Positions 16,771 through 25,986 of a stretch of 64,000 nucleotides of DNA are shown one piece after another (the first letter of the stretch is position 1; each line of letters opens with the position of its first letter). The translations under genes and the position numbers were made by a program. Below the pieces are notes generated by a model. That model was not told the origin of the DNA and made no database searches. It saw only the letters and a list, made by a program, of their open reading frames with translations. This stretch comes from Elusimicrobiota bacterium (GTDB lineage Bacteria > Elusimicrobiota > Elusimicrobia > Elusimicrobiales > UBA9959), in NCBI GenBank assembly GCA_012517285.1, contig JAAYVG010000014.1:26040-90039 (forward strand). Direction: 5' to 3'.

Positions 16771-17121
16771 ATGGATGCGATTTGCAAATTAAAATATCAG
16801 AGGTATTCGCAGATAAAGGTGAGAAGGCTTGCCAAACTTTTAAAGGGTAAAAGTTTATGGGAAGCAACTCATTTCTTAAATTCTCTTTCCACGCCGACAA
16901 AGACACCTGTTTTAAAGGCTGTTAAATCTGCCGGTGCAAACCTCAGCAACAAGCTCGGTAAAAAGGTTGATATAAAGGATATATGGATAAAAGAGGTTAA
17001 TGTGGATCAGGGACCAATGAAGTTCTTAAGAAGATATAATGCTGGTCCTATGGGAAGAGGGATGCCATATGTTAGAAATGTCTGTCATATAAAGATTACT
17101 GTTAGTGATAGCAGAAATTAA
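16771..17121 (+). CDS. rplV: 50S ribosomal protein L22
   Basis: 116 residues. QIKVRRLAKLLKGK start and the hairpin-loop region FLRRYNAGPMGRGMPYVRN that lines the exit tunnel, then HIKITVSD. Preceded by AAGGAG. Confidence 0.96.
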   Translation: MDAICKLKYQRYSQIKVRRLAKLLKGKSLWEATHFLNSLSTPTKTPVLKAVKSAGANLSNKLGKKVDIKDIWIKEVNVDQGPMKFLRRYNAGPMGRGMPYVRNVCHIKITVSDSRN

Positions 17122-17131
17122 AGGAGAAGAT

Positions 17132-17887
17132 ATGGGTCATAAAATTCATCCAAATTCGGTAAGATTAGGATACATAAGAAACTGGCAATCAAGGTGGGTA
17201 AGTGATTTTAAGGATATGCCAAAGCTAATAGGTGAGGATTTTGAGATAAGAAACATAATAAAAGAAAAGTTTATGCAGGCAGCTGTTAGTTCTGTTTCTA
17301 TTGAAAGATTGGGCAATTACCTTAAAATTACAATAAATACTGCAAGGCCAGGAATAGTTATCGGAAGGAAGGGTCAGGATATAGAAAATTTAAGAACTCA
17401 GCTTGAGAGAATGACTGGTAAGAAGGTTTATATCAATGTTTTTGAGATAAAACTTGTAGAGTTGGATGCCAATCTTGTGGCTCAGTCAGTTGCTTTTCAG
17501 CTTGAAAAAAGGGTTTCATATAAGAAGGCATGTAAAAAGGCTATGGATAAAACAATGGCAAGTGGAGCTTTGGGTGTAAAGATAATGGTTTCAGGAAGGC
17601 TTGGTGGTGCTGAGATAGCAAGAAGGGAGTGGTACAGAAGAGGAAGAGTTCCAATGCAAACTTTTTCTGCTGATATTGACTACGGATTTGCTGAGGCGAA
17701 TACTGTTATGGGAAAGATTGGAGTTAAGGTCTGGATATTTAAAAAATTGTTTTTTGCAAAGACTCCAAGAGAGCTTCAGGAAGAATTGAAAAAGATGAGA
17801 ATGGAAGAGGAAAAGAACAGTATGGTTATTGCTGGCGAAGCTCACAGTGAGGTACCGGCTAAAGGAGATCAAAATGTTGATGCCTAA
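17132..17887 (+). CDS. rpsC: 30S ribosomal protein S3
   Basis: 251 residues. [13 protein letters not shown] start, KH domain with [16 protein letters not shown], and the C-terminal [20 protein letters not shown]. The acidic C-terminal tail is longer than usual. ATG 17132 follows AAGGAGA and matches homologues; an upstream in-frame ATG would overlap rplV and is not used. Overlaps rplP by 14 nt. Confidence 0.96.
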   Translation: MGHKIHPNSVRLGYIRNWQSRWVSDFKDMPKLIGEDFEIRNIIKEKFMQAAVSSVSIERLGNYLKITINTARPGIVIGRKGQDIENLRTQLERMTGKKVYINVFEIKLVELDANLVAQSVAFQLEKRVSYKKACKKAMDKTMASGALGVKIMVSGRLGGAEIARREWYRRGRVPMQTFSADIDYGFAEANTVMGKIGVKVWIFKKLFFAKTPRELQEELKKMRMEEEKNSMVIAGEAHSEVPAKGDQNVDA

Positions 17888-18290
17888 AAGAGTAAAATAT
17901 AGAAAATTACAATCATCTCCCAGAATAAAGGGTTATGCTAAGGGCAGTACCGAAATAAACTGGGGAGAGTATGCTATTAAAGCCCTTGAGCCTAAATGGA
18001 TCACTGCAAGGCAGATAGAGGCTTCAAGAATAACGATAGTAAGATATTTAAAAAAGAAAGGGAAGATGTGGATAAGGATATTCCCTGATAAGTCTATAAC
18101 AAAGCATCCTGCTGAAACAAGAATGGGAAAGGGAAAGGGAGATCCAGAGCACTGGGTAGCAGTTGTAAAGCCTGGAAGAATTATGTTTGAGATAGAGGGA
18201 ATTGACGATGCCACAGCCGAAGAAATACATCAGAGGGTTTCTGCAAGGCTTCCTATAAAAACAAAACTTATTAAGAGACAATCGTTTTAA
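17874..18290 (+). CDS. rplP: 50S ribosomal protein L16
   Basis: 138 residues. [11 protein letters not shown] start, then [19 protein letters not shown] and the loop [20 protein letters not shown] with [15 protein letters not shown], the L16 signature near the tRNA acceptor site. Ribosome site AAAGGAGA lies inside the end of rpsC. Confidence 0.96.
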   Translation: MLMPKRVKYRKLQSSPRIKGYAKGSTEINWGEYAIKALEPKWITARQIEASRITIVRYLKKKGKMWIRIFPDKSITKHPAETRMGKGKGDPEHWVAVVKPGRIMFEIEGIDDATAEEIHQRVSARLPIKTKLIKRQSF

Positions 18291-18299
18291 GAGGTTCTT

Positions 18300-18521
18300 A
18301 TGAAAAGTAAAGAGAAAGAGTCTATAAAAAATATGGGAGATAATGAGCTCATGGCTTTGGTTGCTGATCTTGAAAAAGAGCTTTTTGAGCTTAGGTTTAA
18401 CAAAAAAATTTCTCCGCTTGATAATCCACTTAGAATAAGGATTTTGAGAAGGAAATTAGCTTTTATTAAAACTATATTGAGTGAGAGAAAGAATAAGACA
18501 GTTAATCTTTCAAAGGAGTAA
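18300..18521 (+). CDS. rpmC: 50S ribosomal protein L29
   Basis: 73 residues, helical hairpin with [20 protein letters not shown] and [18 protein letters not shown], the L29 signature. Slightly long at the N-terminus. Confidence 0.93.
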   Translation: MKSKEKESIKNMGDNELMALVADLEKELFELRFNKKISPLDNPLRIRILRRKLAFIKTILSERKNKTVNLSKE

Positions 18522-18523
18522 TT

Positions 18524-18787
18524 ATGGATGAAAACAGGAATACAAGAACTGTGCTCGAAGGTGTAGTCGTTTCGGATAAGATGAATAAAACAAGGGTTGT
18601 AAAGGTTGTAAGAGTTTTTAAACATCCACTTTATGAAAAGGTAATGAAGGAATCTAAAAAATACTATGCACATGATGAGTCAGAGCAGTCTAAGGCAGGA
18701 GATGTTGTTGAAATTATGAGCACGAGACCCCTCTCGAAGCTTAAGAGATGGAGAGTCTTAAAGGTTATAGGAAAAAAATCAAATTAA
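18524..18787 (+). CDS. rpsQ: 30S ribosomal protein S17
   Basis: 87 residues. [20 protein letters not shown] and [20 protein letters not shown] with LSKLKRWRV are S17 signatures. Starts 2 nt after rpmC, with AAAGGAG inside the end of rpmC. Confidence 0.96.
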   Translation: MDENRNTRTVLEGVVVSDKMNKTRVVKVVRVFKHPLYEKVMKESKKYYAHDESEQSKAGDVVEIMSTRPLSKLKRWRVLKVIGKKSN

Positions 18788-18799
18788 TTGGAGTCTATT

Positions 18800-19168
18800 A
18801 TGATACAGTTAAGAACTATGTTAGAGGTTGCTGATAATTCTGGAGCAAAAAAAGTTATGTGCTTTAAGATAAGAGGTGGAAGCCATAGAAAGTTTGCTAC
18901 GATCGGTGATATAATAATGTGTTCTGTTAAGGAAGCTATTCCTGAAGGAAGCATTAAGAAAGGTGATGTTGTCAGGGCAGTTGTGGTAAGAGTCAGAAAG
19001 GAAATAAGAAGGCCTGATGGCTCTTATATAAGATTTGATGACAATGCGGCATGCCTTGTTGATGATAAAGGTGAGCCAAAGGGAACAAGAGTTTTTGGAC
19101 CTGTGGCAAGAGAGCTCAGAGGAAAGAATTTTTTAAAGATAATATCTCTTGCTCCTGAGGTCATATAA
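18800..19168 (+). CDS. rplN: 50S ribosomal protein L14
   Basis: 122 residues, exactly the family length when started at ATG 18800 ([17 protein letters not shown]) behind TTGGAG. Has [15 protein letters not shown] and [13 protein letters not shown]. An in-frame ATG at 18788 would add four residues and lacks a ribosome site. Confidence 0.97.
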   Translation: MIQLRTMLEVADNSGAKKVMCFKIRGGSHRKFATIGDIIMCSVKEAIPEGSIKKGDVVRAVVVRVRKEIRRPDGSYIRFDDNAACLVDDKGEPKGTRVFGPVARELRGKNFLKIISLAPEVI

Positions 19169-19178
19169 AGAGGTAATT

Positions 19179-19496
19179 ATGTTAGAAATAAAGAAAAAAG
19201 ATCAGATAATAGTTTTATCAGGAAAGGACAAGGGTAAGAATGGTGAGGTTATAAAGGTTTTAAGAAAGGATGACAAAGTTTCCAAGATTTTGGTTAGAGG
19301 AATAAATATGGCATCAAAGCATAAGAAACCTACAAGAAATGACCCTGGTGGAATAGTTAAAAAGGAACTGCCGATAGATGTTTCTAAGGTTATGCTTGTT
19401 TGCCCTGGATGTAGTAAGCCTACGAGAATAAAGGTTAATATAACAGAGGGTGGAAAGTTCAGAGTTTGCAAAAAATGTGGGCAGACGATAGTGTAA
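19179..19496 (+). CDS. rplX: 50S ribosomal protein L24
   Basis: 105 residues. KOW motif in QIIVLSGKDKGKNGEVIKV, then NMASKHKKP and the C-terminal CPGCSKPTRI...CKKCG, a four-cysteine zinc-binding set found in some bacterial L24. ATG 19179 follows AAAGAGG. Confidence 0.96.
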   Translation: MLEIKKKDQIIVLSGKDKGKNGEVIKVLRKDDKVSKILVRGINMASKHKKPTRNDPGGIVKKELPIDVSKVMLVCPGCSKPTRIKVNITEGGKFRVCKKCGQTIV

Positions 19497-19518
19497 ATTT
19501 CAGGAGGATATATTTGAT

Positions 19519-20088
19519 ATGACCAACAAAACAGATTATAAACCAAGGCTTAAAAAGCTTTATGAAGAAAATATAGTTACAAGTATGATCAAAGATATGG
19601 GAGTTAAATCAAAGATGGCTGTTCCAAAGCTTTCTAAGATAGTCATAAATATGGGTGTCAATGAGGCAAAGGAAGATATAAAACAGCTTGATACTGCAAA
19701 GGAAGATTTATCATTGATAACTGGTCAGTCACCGCAGATAAAAAGAGCAAAAAAATCTATATCAAATTTTAAGCTTAGGCAGGGGATGCCTATAGCTCTT
19801 AAGGTTACGTTAAGGAATAACAAGATGTATGAGTTTATGGATAGATTTATTTCACTTGCGGCACCGAAGATAAGAGATTTTTCAGGATTTGATCCTGATA
19901 AGTTTGATGGTCATGGTTCATATAACATTGGTTTAAAAGATCATTTTATATTTCCAGAAATCAACACAGAAAAATCTCTTAAATCAAGGGGTTTGAGTGT
20001 TACAATAGTCACTACAGCAAAGAAAGATGAAGTGGCTAAAAAACTTTTGGATTGTTTTGGATTTCCGTTTAAAGAATCAAAGAAATAA
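19519..20088 (+). CDS. rplE: 50S ribosomal protein L5
   Basis: 189 residues. YKPRLKKLYEE start, VPKLSKIVINMGVNEA, RQGMPIALKVTLR and SYNIGLKDHFIFPEI, all L5 signatures. Binds 5S rRNA. Preceded by AGGAGGA. Confidence 0.97.
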   Translation: MTNKTDYKPRLKKLYEENIVTSMIKDMGVKSKMAVPKLSKIVINMGVNEAKEDIKQLDTAKEDLSLITGQSPQIKRAKKSISNFKLRQGMPIALKVTLRNNKMYEFMDRFISLAAPKIRDFSGFDPDKFDGHGSYNIGLKDHFIFPEINTEKSLKSRGLSVTIVTTAKKDEVAKKLLDCFGFPFKESKK

Positions 20089-20097
20089 GGAGTTATT

Positions 20098-20283
20098 ATG
20101 GCTACATATTCACAGATGGCTAAAGCAAGAAGACAGCCAAAGTTTGCAACAAGATACAGAAATAGATGTCAGATATGCGGAAGACCAAGAGCATATTACA
20201 GAGATTTTGGACTTTGCAGAATATGTTTAAGAAAAATGGCCCATGAGGGATTGATCCCGGGTCTTAAAAAGGCAAGCTGGTAA
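20098..20283 (+). CDS. rpsZ: 30S ribosomal protein S14 type Z
   Basis: 61 residues, zinc-ribbon form of S14 with [20 protein letters not shown] and ending KKASW. All four zinc cysteines are present, so it is the zinc-dependent type. Confidence 0.97.
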   Translation: MATYSQMAKARRQPKFATRYRNRCQICGRPRAYYRDFGLCRICLRKMAHEGLIPGLKKASW

Positions 20284-20293
20284 GGAGGATCTT

Positions 20294-20689
20294 GTGGATA
20301 CATTATCAAATATACTTGTGAGTATACAGAACGCATCGATGAGGTTTAAAGAAAGGGTTGATGTTCCATATTCAAAGTTTGGGATCAGTGTCATTGATGT
20401 TTTGAGAAATGAAGGTTTCATATCAAACTATAAAATTATTGATGATGAAAAAAATAAAAAAAGGGTTGTAAGGATTACGCTTAAATATGCTGATGATAAA
20501 ACCCCTGTTTTTGGAGGCTTTGAAAGAATATCTAAATCTTCAAAGAGAATATACAGAGGTTATAATGATTTTCCGAGAGTTAAAAATTCGCTTGGAATAA
20601 ACATAGTTTCTACTTCTAAGGGTGTTATGAGTTCAATCTCTGCTAAGAAGGAGAAGTTAGGTGGTGAAGTAATCTGTAAAGTTTGGTGA
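20294..20689 (+). CDS. rpsH: 30S ribosomal protein S8
   Basis: 131 residues. DTLSNILVSIQNASM start and the C-terminal NSLGINIVSTSKGVMSS, IGGE-like LGGEVICKVW end. Starts with GTG behind AAGGAGG. Confidence 0.96.
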   Translation: MDTLSNILVSIQNASMRFKERVDVPYSKFGISVIDVLRNEGFISNYKIIDDEKNKKRVVRITLKYADDKTPVFGGFERISKSSKRIYRGYNDFPRVKNSLGINIVSTSKGVMSSISAKKEKLGGEVICKVW

Positions 20690-20699
20690 GGAGATAAAT

Positions 20700-21263
20700 A
20701 TGAGCAAAATAGGAAATAAACCTGTTAAGATACCTGATGGAGTTAAGGTTTCAGTTTCTGGAAATACCATAAACTTTGAGGGTAAGAAAGGAAAGCTGAG
20801 CCTTGATATTTTTAATGGTATAAAAATTGATATAAAGGATGGCTTTATATACGTAAAAAAAGAGAAACCTGATATAAATGCTCTTCACGGTACTATGAGA
20901 GCCAGAATAAACAATGCTATCAACGGTGTTAATGAGGGATTTTCAAAGGTCCTTGAGATATCTGGGGTTGGATTCAGAGCTGAGGATAAGGGAAATATCA
21001 TATCTTTACAATTAGGTTTTTCACATCCAGTCATCGTTGATAAACCAAAGGGACTTGATATAAAGATAGATCCAAAGCTTCAAAACGTTATAACGATATC
21101 AGGCCCTGATAAGGAAGCTGTTGGTAATTTTGCCGATAAAATAAAGAAGTTAAAACTCCCTGAGCCATACAAAGGAAGTGGTATAAAGTATCAGAATGAG
21201 AGAATAATAAGAAAATCTGGAAAGGCTCAAGCTACGGCTGGAGCTGGTGGAGCTAAAAAATAA
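20700..21263 (+). CDS. rplF: 50S ribosomal protein L6
   Basis: 187 residues. SKIGNKPVKIPDGV start, two L6 repeats, and the C-terminal KLPEPYKGSGIKYQNERIIR plus KSGKA. The last dozen residues are an Ala/Gly-rich tail. GGAG before the ATG. Confidence 0.97.
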   Translation: MSKIGNKPVKIPDGVKVSVSGNTINFEGKKGKLSLDIFNGIKIDIKDGFIYVKKEKPDINALHGTMRARINNAINGVNEGFSKVLEISGVGFRAEDKGNIISLQLGFSHPVIVDKPKGLDIKIDPKLQNVITISGPDKEAVGNFADKIKKLKLPEPYKGSGIKYQNERIIRKSGKAQATAGAGGAKK

Positions 21264-21276
21264 TTAGAGGTGTCAT

Positions 21277-21651
21277 ATGATAACTAAACATGAAAGATAC
21301 AATTTAAGAAAGGAAAGAACCAAAAAAAGGTTGTTTGAAAATGGTATAAACAGGCCGAGATTGAGTGTCACAAGAAGCAACAGGTATGTTTATGCCCAAG
21401 TGATAGATGATTTAAATGGTAAAACACTTGCTTTTGCTTCTACCATTGAAAAAGAACTCTCCGATAAAATAAAGGTGATGAAAAAATCCTCCAAAAGCAT
21501 AGATGCGGCAAAACTCCTTGGAGAGGTAATAGCTAAGAGAGCTATGGATAAGGGAGTTAAAGAAGTGATATTTGATAGGGGTGCTGCCATATATCATGGA
21601 AGAATAAAGGCAGTTGCTGATGCGGCAAGAAGCAGTGGTCTTAAATTTTAA
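21277..21651 (+). CDS. rplR: 50S ribosomal protein L18
   Basis: 124 residues. RPRLSVTRSNRYVYAQVIDD, then FDRGAAIYHGRIKAVADAAR with the final GLKF, the 5S rRNA-binding L18 signature. Confidence 0.96.
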   Translation: MITKHERYNLRKERTKKRLFENGINRPRLSVTRSNRYVYAQVIDDLNGKTLAFASTIEKELSDKIKVMKKSSKSIDAAKLLGEVIAKRAMDKGVKEVIFDRGAAIYHGRIKAVADAARSSGLKF

Positions 21652-21667
21652 ATCAAGGAGTGACAAG

Positions 21668-22216
21668 ATGATCGTAAAAAATCAAAAAAAGGTAAAAACA
21701 GAGAAAGAAGAAAATGAGCTGGTTGAAAAGGATGGTGAGTTCGTTCATGTAAAGGATGAGTCTCTTGAAGAAAAATCTATAGTTATTACAGTTAACAGAG
21801 TATCAAAGGTTGTCAAGGGTGGAAAGAGGCTTTCTTTCAATGCTCTTGTTGCTATAGGAAATGGTAACGGAAAGGTTGGTATTGGTATAGGAAAGGCAAA
21901 AGAAGTTCAGGATGCAATAGCGAAGGCTATGTCTGTGGCTAAAAAAGAGATGATAACATTTCCTTTGAAAAATGGTACGATCCCTCATGAAGTTGAGGCA
22001 AAGTTTTGTTCTGGTTATATATGGATGAAGCCTGCAATAGAAGGAACAGGTCTTATAGCTGGTGGTGCTGCGAGAAGTGTTCTTGAAGTAGCAGGAGTCA
22101 GAAATATACTTACCAAGAATTTAGGTTCTACAAACTCATTCAATTCAGCATATGCAACTATGGAAGCCTTAAAAAAGCTTAAAACGCTTGAAGAGATAAA
22201 AGAGATAAGAAAATAA
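21668..22216 (+). CDS. rpsE: 30S ribosomal protein S5
   Basis: 182 residues. VNRVSKVVKGGKRLSFNALV, GNGNGKVGIGIGKAKEV and the C-terminal GVRNILTKNLGSTN are S5 signatures. ATG 21668 follows AAGGAG; an upstream ATG inside rplR is not supported. rplO follows after 12 nt with no rpmD between them. Confidence 0.96.
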   Translation: MIVKNQKKVKTEKEENELVEKDGEFVHVKDESLEEKSIVITVNRVSKVVKGGKRLSFNALVAIGNGNGKVGIGIGKAKEVQDAIAKAMSVAKKEMITFPLKNGTIPHEVEAKFCSGYIWMKPAIEGTGLIAGGAARSVLEVAGVRNILTKNLGSTNSFNSAYATMEALKKLKTLEEIKEIRK

Positions 22217-22228
22217 TTTGGAGGATTT

Positions 22229-22708
22229 ATGGTTCGTGTAAATGATTTAAAGCCAAAAAGTGGTTCAGTTCATAAAAAGAAGAGACTTGGAACAGGACCG
22301 GGTTCAGGACACGGTCAGACATCAACAAGAGGCCAGAAGGGTCAGAGCTCAAGAAGTGGTGAGCCAAAGAGAGTAGGATTTGAGGGTGGACAGATGCCAA
22401 TCCTTAGGAGAATTCCTAAAAAAGGATTTAATAATAAGGTATTTGCTAAAAAATATGAGATAGTAAAGATTTCTACACTTGAAAAGTATTTTAAGGATGG
22501 TGATAATGTAAATCCAACTTTATTGAAAGAAAAAGGAATAACCAATAGAATGGATTTTATTAAGATACTTGGAGATGGTGATTTAAAGAAAAAAATTAAT
22601 GTTTCTGCTCATTCATTTTCAAAATCTGCTAAGGATAAAATAGAAAAAAATGGTGGTAAGGCCGAGATAATAAAGAAAGAGAGTAGGGCAGAAATCACCA
22701 AGGAATAG
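22229..22708 (+). CDS. rplO: 50S ribosomal protein L15
   Basis: 159 residues. Gly/Arg-rich N-terminus KKRLGTGPGSGHGQTSTRGQ and FEGGQMPILRRIPKKGF, then the C-terminal VSAHSFSKSAKDKIEKNGG. Last ribosomal gene of the cluster. Confidence 0.97.
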   Translation: MVRVNDLKPKSGSVHKKKRLGTGPGSGHGQTSTRGQKGQSSRSGEPKRVGFEGGQMPILRRIPKKGFNNKVFAKKYEIVKISTLEKYFKDGDNVNPTLLKEKGITNRMDFIKILGDGDLKKKINVSAHSFSKSAKDKIEKNGGKAEIIKKESRAEITKE

Positions 22709-22803
22709 ACAACTCAGTAAATAGTGACTGACTACGGGTGGGTATTTAAATGATAAGTTCCTTTTTATTCTGATATCTGACTTCTGTAAACTGATGAGGA
22801 TAT

Positions 22804-24141
22804 ATGCAAACTGAAAATTTAACAAATGTTTTTAAGTCCAAAGATCTTGCTAAGAAAGTGATTTTTGTTCTTCTTGCTATAGCGGCATACAGGCTTGGAG
22901 CATCAATTCCTATACCGGGTATAAATCCTGATGCAATAAGAGCACTTTTTAGAGCCAATCAGGGTGGAGTGCTAGGATTTCTTGATATTTTTTCAGGTGG
23001 TGCGCTTGGTAAACTTTCAATATTTTCACTCGGCGTGATGCCTTATATCAATTCATCAATCATTATGAGCCTTGTTCAGGGCGCTCATATATTTCCATAT
23101 ATAGAAAGGCTTTCAAAGGAGGGTGAGACAGGCAGAAGAAAGATAACACAGATAACAAGGCTTTTCACGCTATTACTTGCTGTTGTCCAATCTCTTGGAC
23201 TTACACTTGCTTTGAATCATATGCCTGTTCCAGGTGGGATGCCAATAGTTTATAATGCTGATTTTTCGTTTTATCTTACCTCAGTTTTGAGTATGACAAC
23301 AGGAACTGTGCTTATAATGTGGATAGGAGAGCAGATAACCGAGAGAGGCATAGGCAATGGTATATCCCTTATAATTTTTACTGGTATAGTTGACAGACTG
23401 CCAAAGGCAATAATTGATATGTTGAAGCTTGTTCAGCTTGAAGAAATAGGGATAATCTCAGCTTTGACAATACTTGCTCTTATAATAGTTATAATGGTCT
23501 TTGTTGTATGGCTTGAGACTGCACAAAGGAAAATACCTGTCCAGTATGCTCAGAGAATGGTTGGTAGAAAGATGTATGGTGGTGTATCAACATTTTTACC
23601 ATTAAAGGTTGATCAATCTGGTGTTATAGCTGTTATATTTGCTATATCATTTTTAACACTTCCATACACTATAACCACATTTAATCCTAACTCAGAGTTT
23701 GCTCATAAGATTATGACCTATATGAGTCATTCCAGTTTACTGTATCAGTTTGTTTATATGATACTTATAGTATTTTTCTGTTATTTCTATAACTCTGTTG
23801 CAATAAATCCGAAGGATTTAGCTGATAATATGAAAAAATGGGGTGGGTTTGTGCCAGGCATAAGGCCTGGAGAGGCTACTGCTAACTATATAGAGGGTGT
23901 TTTAAATAAAATAACACTTGGTGGTGCTTTAGCTGTTTCAGCCATTGCAATACTGCCTGATTATTTGAGGGCAAAGTTTAATGTTCCATTTTATTTTGGT
24001 GGAACATCACTTTTGATAGTTGTGGGTGTTGCACTTGATACCATAGCACAGCTTGAAGCACATCTCCTTATGAGAAACTATGATGGTCTTTATAAGAACA
24101 AGAAGATACAGGGAAGATGGTTTAATGTTGGAAGCAAGTAA
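22804..24141 (+). CDS. secY: Protein translocase subunit SecY
   Basis: 445 residues with ten predicted membrane segments. Family signatures include GINPDAI near the N-terminus, FSGGALGKLSIFSLGVMPYI (segment 2 plug region), GNGISLIIFTGIV and VQYAQRMVGRKMYGG. It is the channel of the Sec machinery. A 95-bp gap with a weak GAGGA ribosome site separates it from rplO, and a repeat-filled gap separates it from adk. Confidence 0.97.
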   Translation: MQTENLTNVFKSKDLAKKVIFVLLAIAAYRLGASIPIPGINPDAIRALFRANQGGVLGFLDIFSGGALGKLSIFSLGVMPYINSSIIMSLVQGAHIFPYIERLSKEGETGRRKITQITRLFTLLLAVVQSLGLTLALNHMPVPGGMPIVYNADFSFYLTSVLSMTTGTVLIMWIGEQITERGIGNGISLIIFTGIVDRLPKAIIDMLKLVQLEEIGIISALTILALIIVIMVFVVWLETAQRKIPVQYAQRMVGRKMYGGVSTFLPLKVDQSGVIAVIFAISFLTLPYTITTFNPNSEFAHKIMTYMSHSSLLYQFVYMILIVFFCYFYNSVAINPKDLADNMKKWGGFVPGIRPGEATANYIEGVLNKITLGGALAVSAIAILPDYLRAKFNVPFYFGGTSLLIVVGVALDTIAQLEAHLLMRNYDGLYKNKKIQGRWFNVGSK

Positions 24142-24406
24142 AACAGTGATCAGTGGTTAGTGGTCAGTGGTTAGCAAAACCAAAACAGTGGATAGTGGAC
24201 AGTGAATAGTGGACAGTGGTTAGCAAAAACAGTGATTAGTGCTTGCCGTAGGAAACACGATCCCGAACCGTGACACGGTTCGGGATCGTAAGATAGGAAA
24301 GGCAATCCCGATAAGAAGGGAACAAATAGTGATCAGTTAAATAAGGTATTTCCTTATTACTAATCACTGATCACTGACCACTGATCACTTTTTTGGAGGG
24401 GCTTTT
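24142..24406. repeat. AGTG-TCAGTG repeat array with a perfect 31-nt palindrome
   Basis: No gene. Variants of AGTGGTCAGTGG and AGTGATCAGTGG are repeated on the left (24146-24235). The right end (about 24355-24390) holds the reverse complement (ATCACTGATCACTGACCACT), so the arms can pair. In the middle is CGATCCCGAACCGTG (24258-24272), one A, and its exact complement (24274-24288). It splits secY from adk inside an otherwise tight operon. Confidence 0.7.
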
Positions 24407-25042
24407 ATGAATATAATTCTTTTAGGATATCCGGGTTCTGGAAAGGGAACACAGGCAAAGCTTCTTGTGTCAAATTTGAATTACAAACATCTTTCTACAG
24501 GTGATATGTTCAGGGATGAAATAGCCAAAAAAACTCAGCTTGGTGAAAAGGTTAAGTCTTATATAAATAATGGCAAGCTTGTTCCTGATGACGTAGTTCT
24601 TGAGGTCATAGAAAGCAAATTAAAAGATATAGGTGATAATGTACTCTTCGATGGATTCCCGAGAACCATAGAGCAGGCAGAAGGGCTTGAGATACTTATG
24701 GATAGGCTTGGCAGACAGATTGAGAAGGTTTTCTTCTTTGATGTTGATGAGAATAACGTGATAAAAAGAATAATAAACAGGAGAAGCTGTCCAAAATGTC
24801 AGAGGATATATAATTTAATAACTGATCCTCCTAAGAATGCTGATTTATGCGATGTATGTGGAGTCAAAGTTGTTGAGAGGGATGACGATAAAGAAGAGGT
24901 GGTGACAAAAAGGATGCAGGTTTATAAAGATCTTACAGCACCTCTTATATCTTATTACAAAAGTCAGGGAATATTTGTTCAGATTGATGCATCAAAAAGT
25001 GTTGAGGATGTTTATAATCAGGTTATAAAACATATCAATTGA
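24407..25042 (+). CDS. adk: Adenylate kinase
   Basis: 211 residues. P-loop GYPGSGKGTQ, DGFPRTIEQAE, and a long lid with four cysteines (CPKCQRIYN, then CDVCG) that would bind zinc. Converts AMP and ATP to two ADP. Ribosome site TTGGAGG. Overlaps map by one base (TGATG). Confidence 0.96.
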   Translation: MNIILLGYPGSGKGTQAKLLVSNLNYKHLSTGDMFRDEIAKKTQLGEKVKSYINNGKLVPDDVVLEVIESKLKDIGDNVLFDGFPRTIEQAEGLEILMDRLGRQIEKVFFFDVDENNVIKRIINRRSCPKCQRIYNLITDPPKNADLCDVCGVKVVERDDDKEEVVTKRMQVYKDLTAPLISYYKSQGIFVQIDASKSVEDVYNQVIKHIN

Positions 25043-25794
25043 TGATAGAAATAAAAAATGAAGATCAGATAAGATTGATAGATAAAGCATGCAAAATTGT
25101 TGCAGAGACTTTGATCCTTTTAAAAGAATCCACAAAGCCAGGCTTGTCAACTGGTTATATAGACGAAATAGCTTATAAAAATATAATAAAAAACAATTCA
25201 AAACCGGGTTTTTTAGGGTTTGAAGGATATCCTAAAACTGCATGCATATCCATAAATGAAGAAGTAATCCATGGAATACCGGATGATAAAAGAATTATAA
25301 AAGATGGCGATGTGGTAAGCATAGACTTGGGCGCAATATATGAGGGGTATTATGGGGATGCTGCTATAACCTTTATAGCAGGGAAGCCAAGATCTAAAAA
25401 ACATATTGAGCTCGTAAAGGTTTGTGAGGATTCACTTTATAAAGGAATTGATCAGGTAAGAAATGGGGTGCGGTTGGGAGATGTTTCATATGCAATAGGA
25501 GAGTATGTCTTTGGGCATAATATGGATGTTTTGCGAGAGTTTACAGGGCATGGAATAGGCAGAAATATGCATGAGGATCCCCCCATATTTAATTATGGTG
25601 TTAAAAACACAGGACCGATATTAAGAACTGGTATGACAATATCAATAGAGCCTATGATAACATTAGGAAGTGCTGATGTATACATACTTGATAACAACTG
25701 GACGGTTGTTACAAGGGATAAAAGTTATGGGGCACACTTTGAGCATACTGTTTGTGTTAGAGATGATGGATGTGAGATACTTACAAAGATATAA
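25042..25794 (+). CDS. map: Methionine aminopeptidase type I
   Basis: 250 residues. Metal ligands are all in place: the two Asp in SIDLGAIYEGYYGDAA, His in TGHGIGRNMHEDP, Glu in ISIEPM and Glu in HFEHTVCV. Removes the first Met from new proteins. Starts within the adk stop (TGATG), so translation is coupled. infA and rpmJ, common next genes, are not here. Confidence 0.95.
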   Translation: MIEIKNEDQIRLIDKACKIVAETLILLKESTKPGLSTGYIDEIAYKNIIKNNSKPGFLGFEGYPKTACISINEEVIHGIPDDKRIIKDGDVVSIDLGAIYEGYYGDAAITFIAGKPRSKKHIELVKVCEDSLYKGIDQVRNGVRLGDVSYAIGEYVFGHNMDVLREFTGHGIGRNMHEDPPIFNYGVKNTGPILRTGMTISIEPMITLGSADVYILDNNWTVVTRDKSYGAHFEHTVCVRDDGCEILTKI

Positions 25795-25803
25795 ATTTAT
25801 AAG

Positions 25804-25986
25804 ATGAAATTCAGAAAAAGCACATCTTCAAAGGTAAACAAAATATTAAATATTGTTAAAATGAGTTGTTCTGAAAATCAGTTTTCTAAGGAAGAACTCG
25901 TTGATGATTTTGGCGCATCTTTAAAAACTCCTTTTGATGAATTCAGTGATATAAGATACAATAACCGATTATATAAAAAAGTATGA
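25804..25986 (+). CDS. Small hypothetical protein
   Basis: 60 residues, Lys/Ser-rich at the N-terminus (MKFRKSTSSKVNKILNIVK), followed by an acidic part (FSKEELVDDFG). There is no obvious ribosome site. It starts 9 nt after map and overlaps the next gene by 4 nt (ATGA), which supports coupled translation with that gene. I do not recognise the family. Confidence 0.45.
   Translation: MKFRKSTSSKVNKILNIVKMSCSENQFSKEELVDDFGASLKTPFDEFSDIRYNNRLYKKV

Noticed and set aside
24142-24406. CRISPR array
   Set aside because: The repeats are short, degenerate and contiguous without spacers of even length, and no cas gene is present. No CRISPR was seen anywhere in the window.
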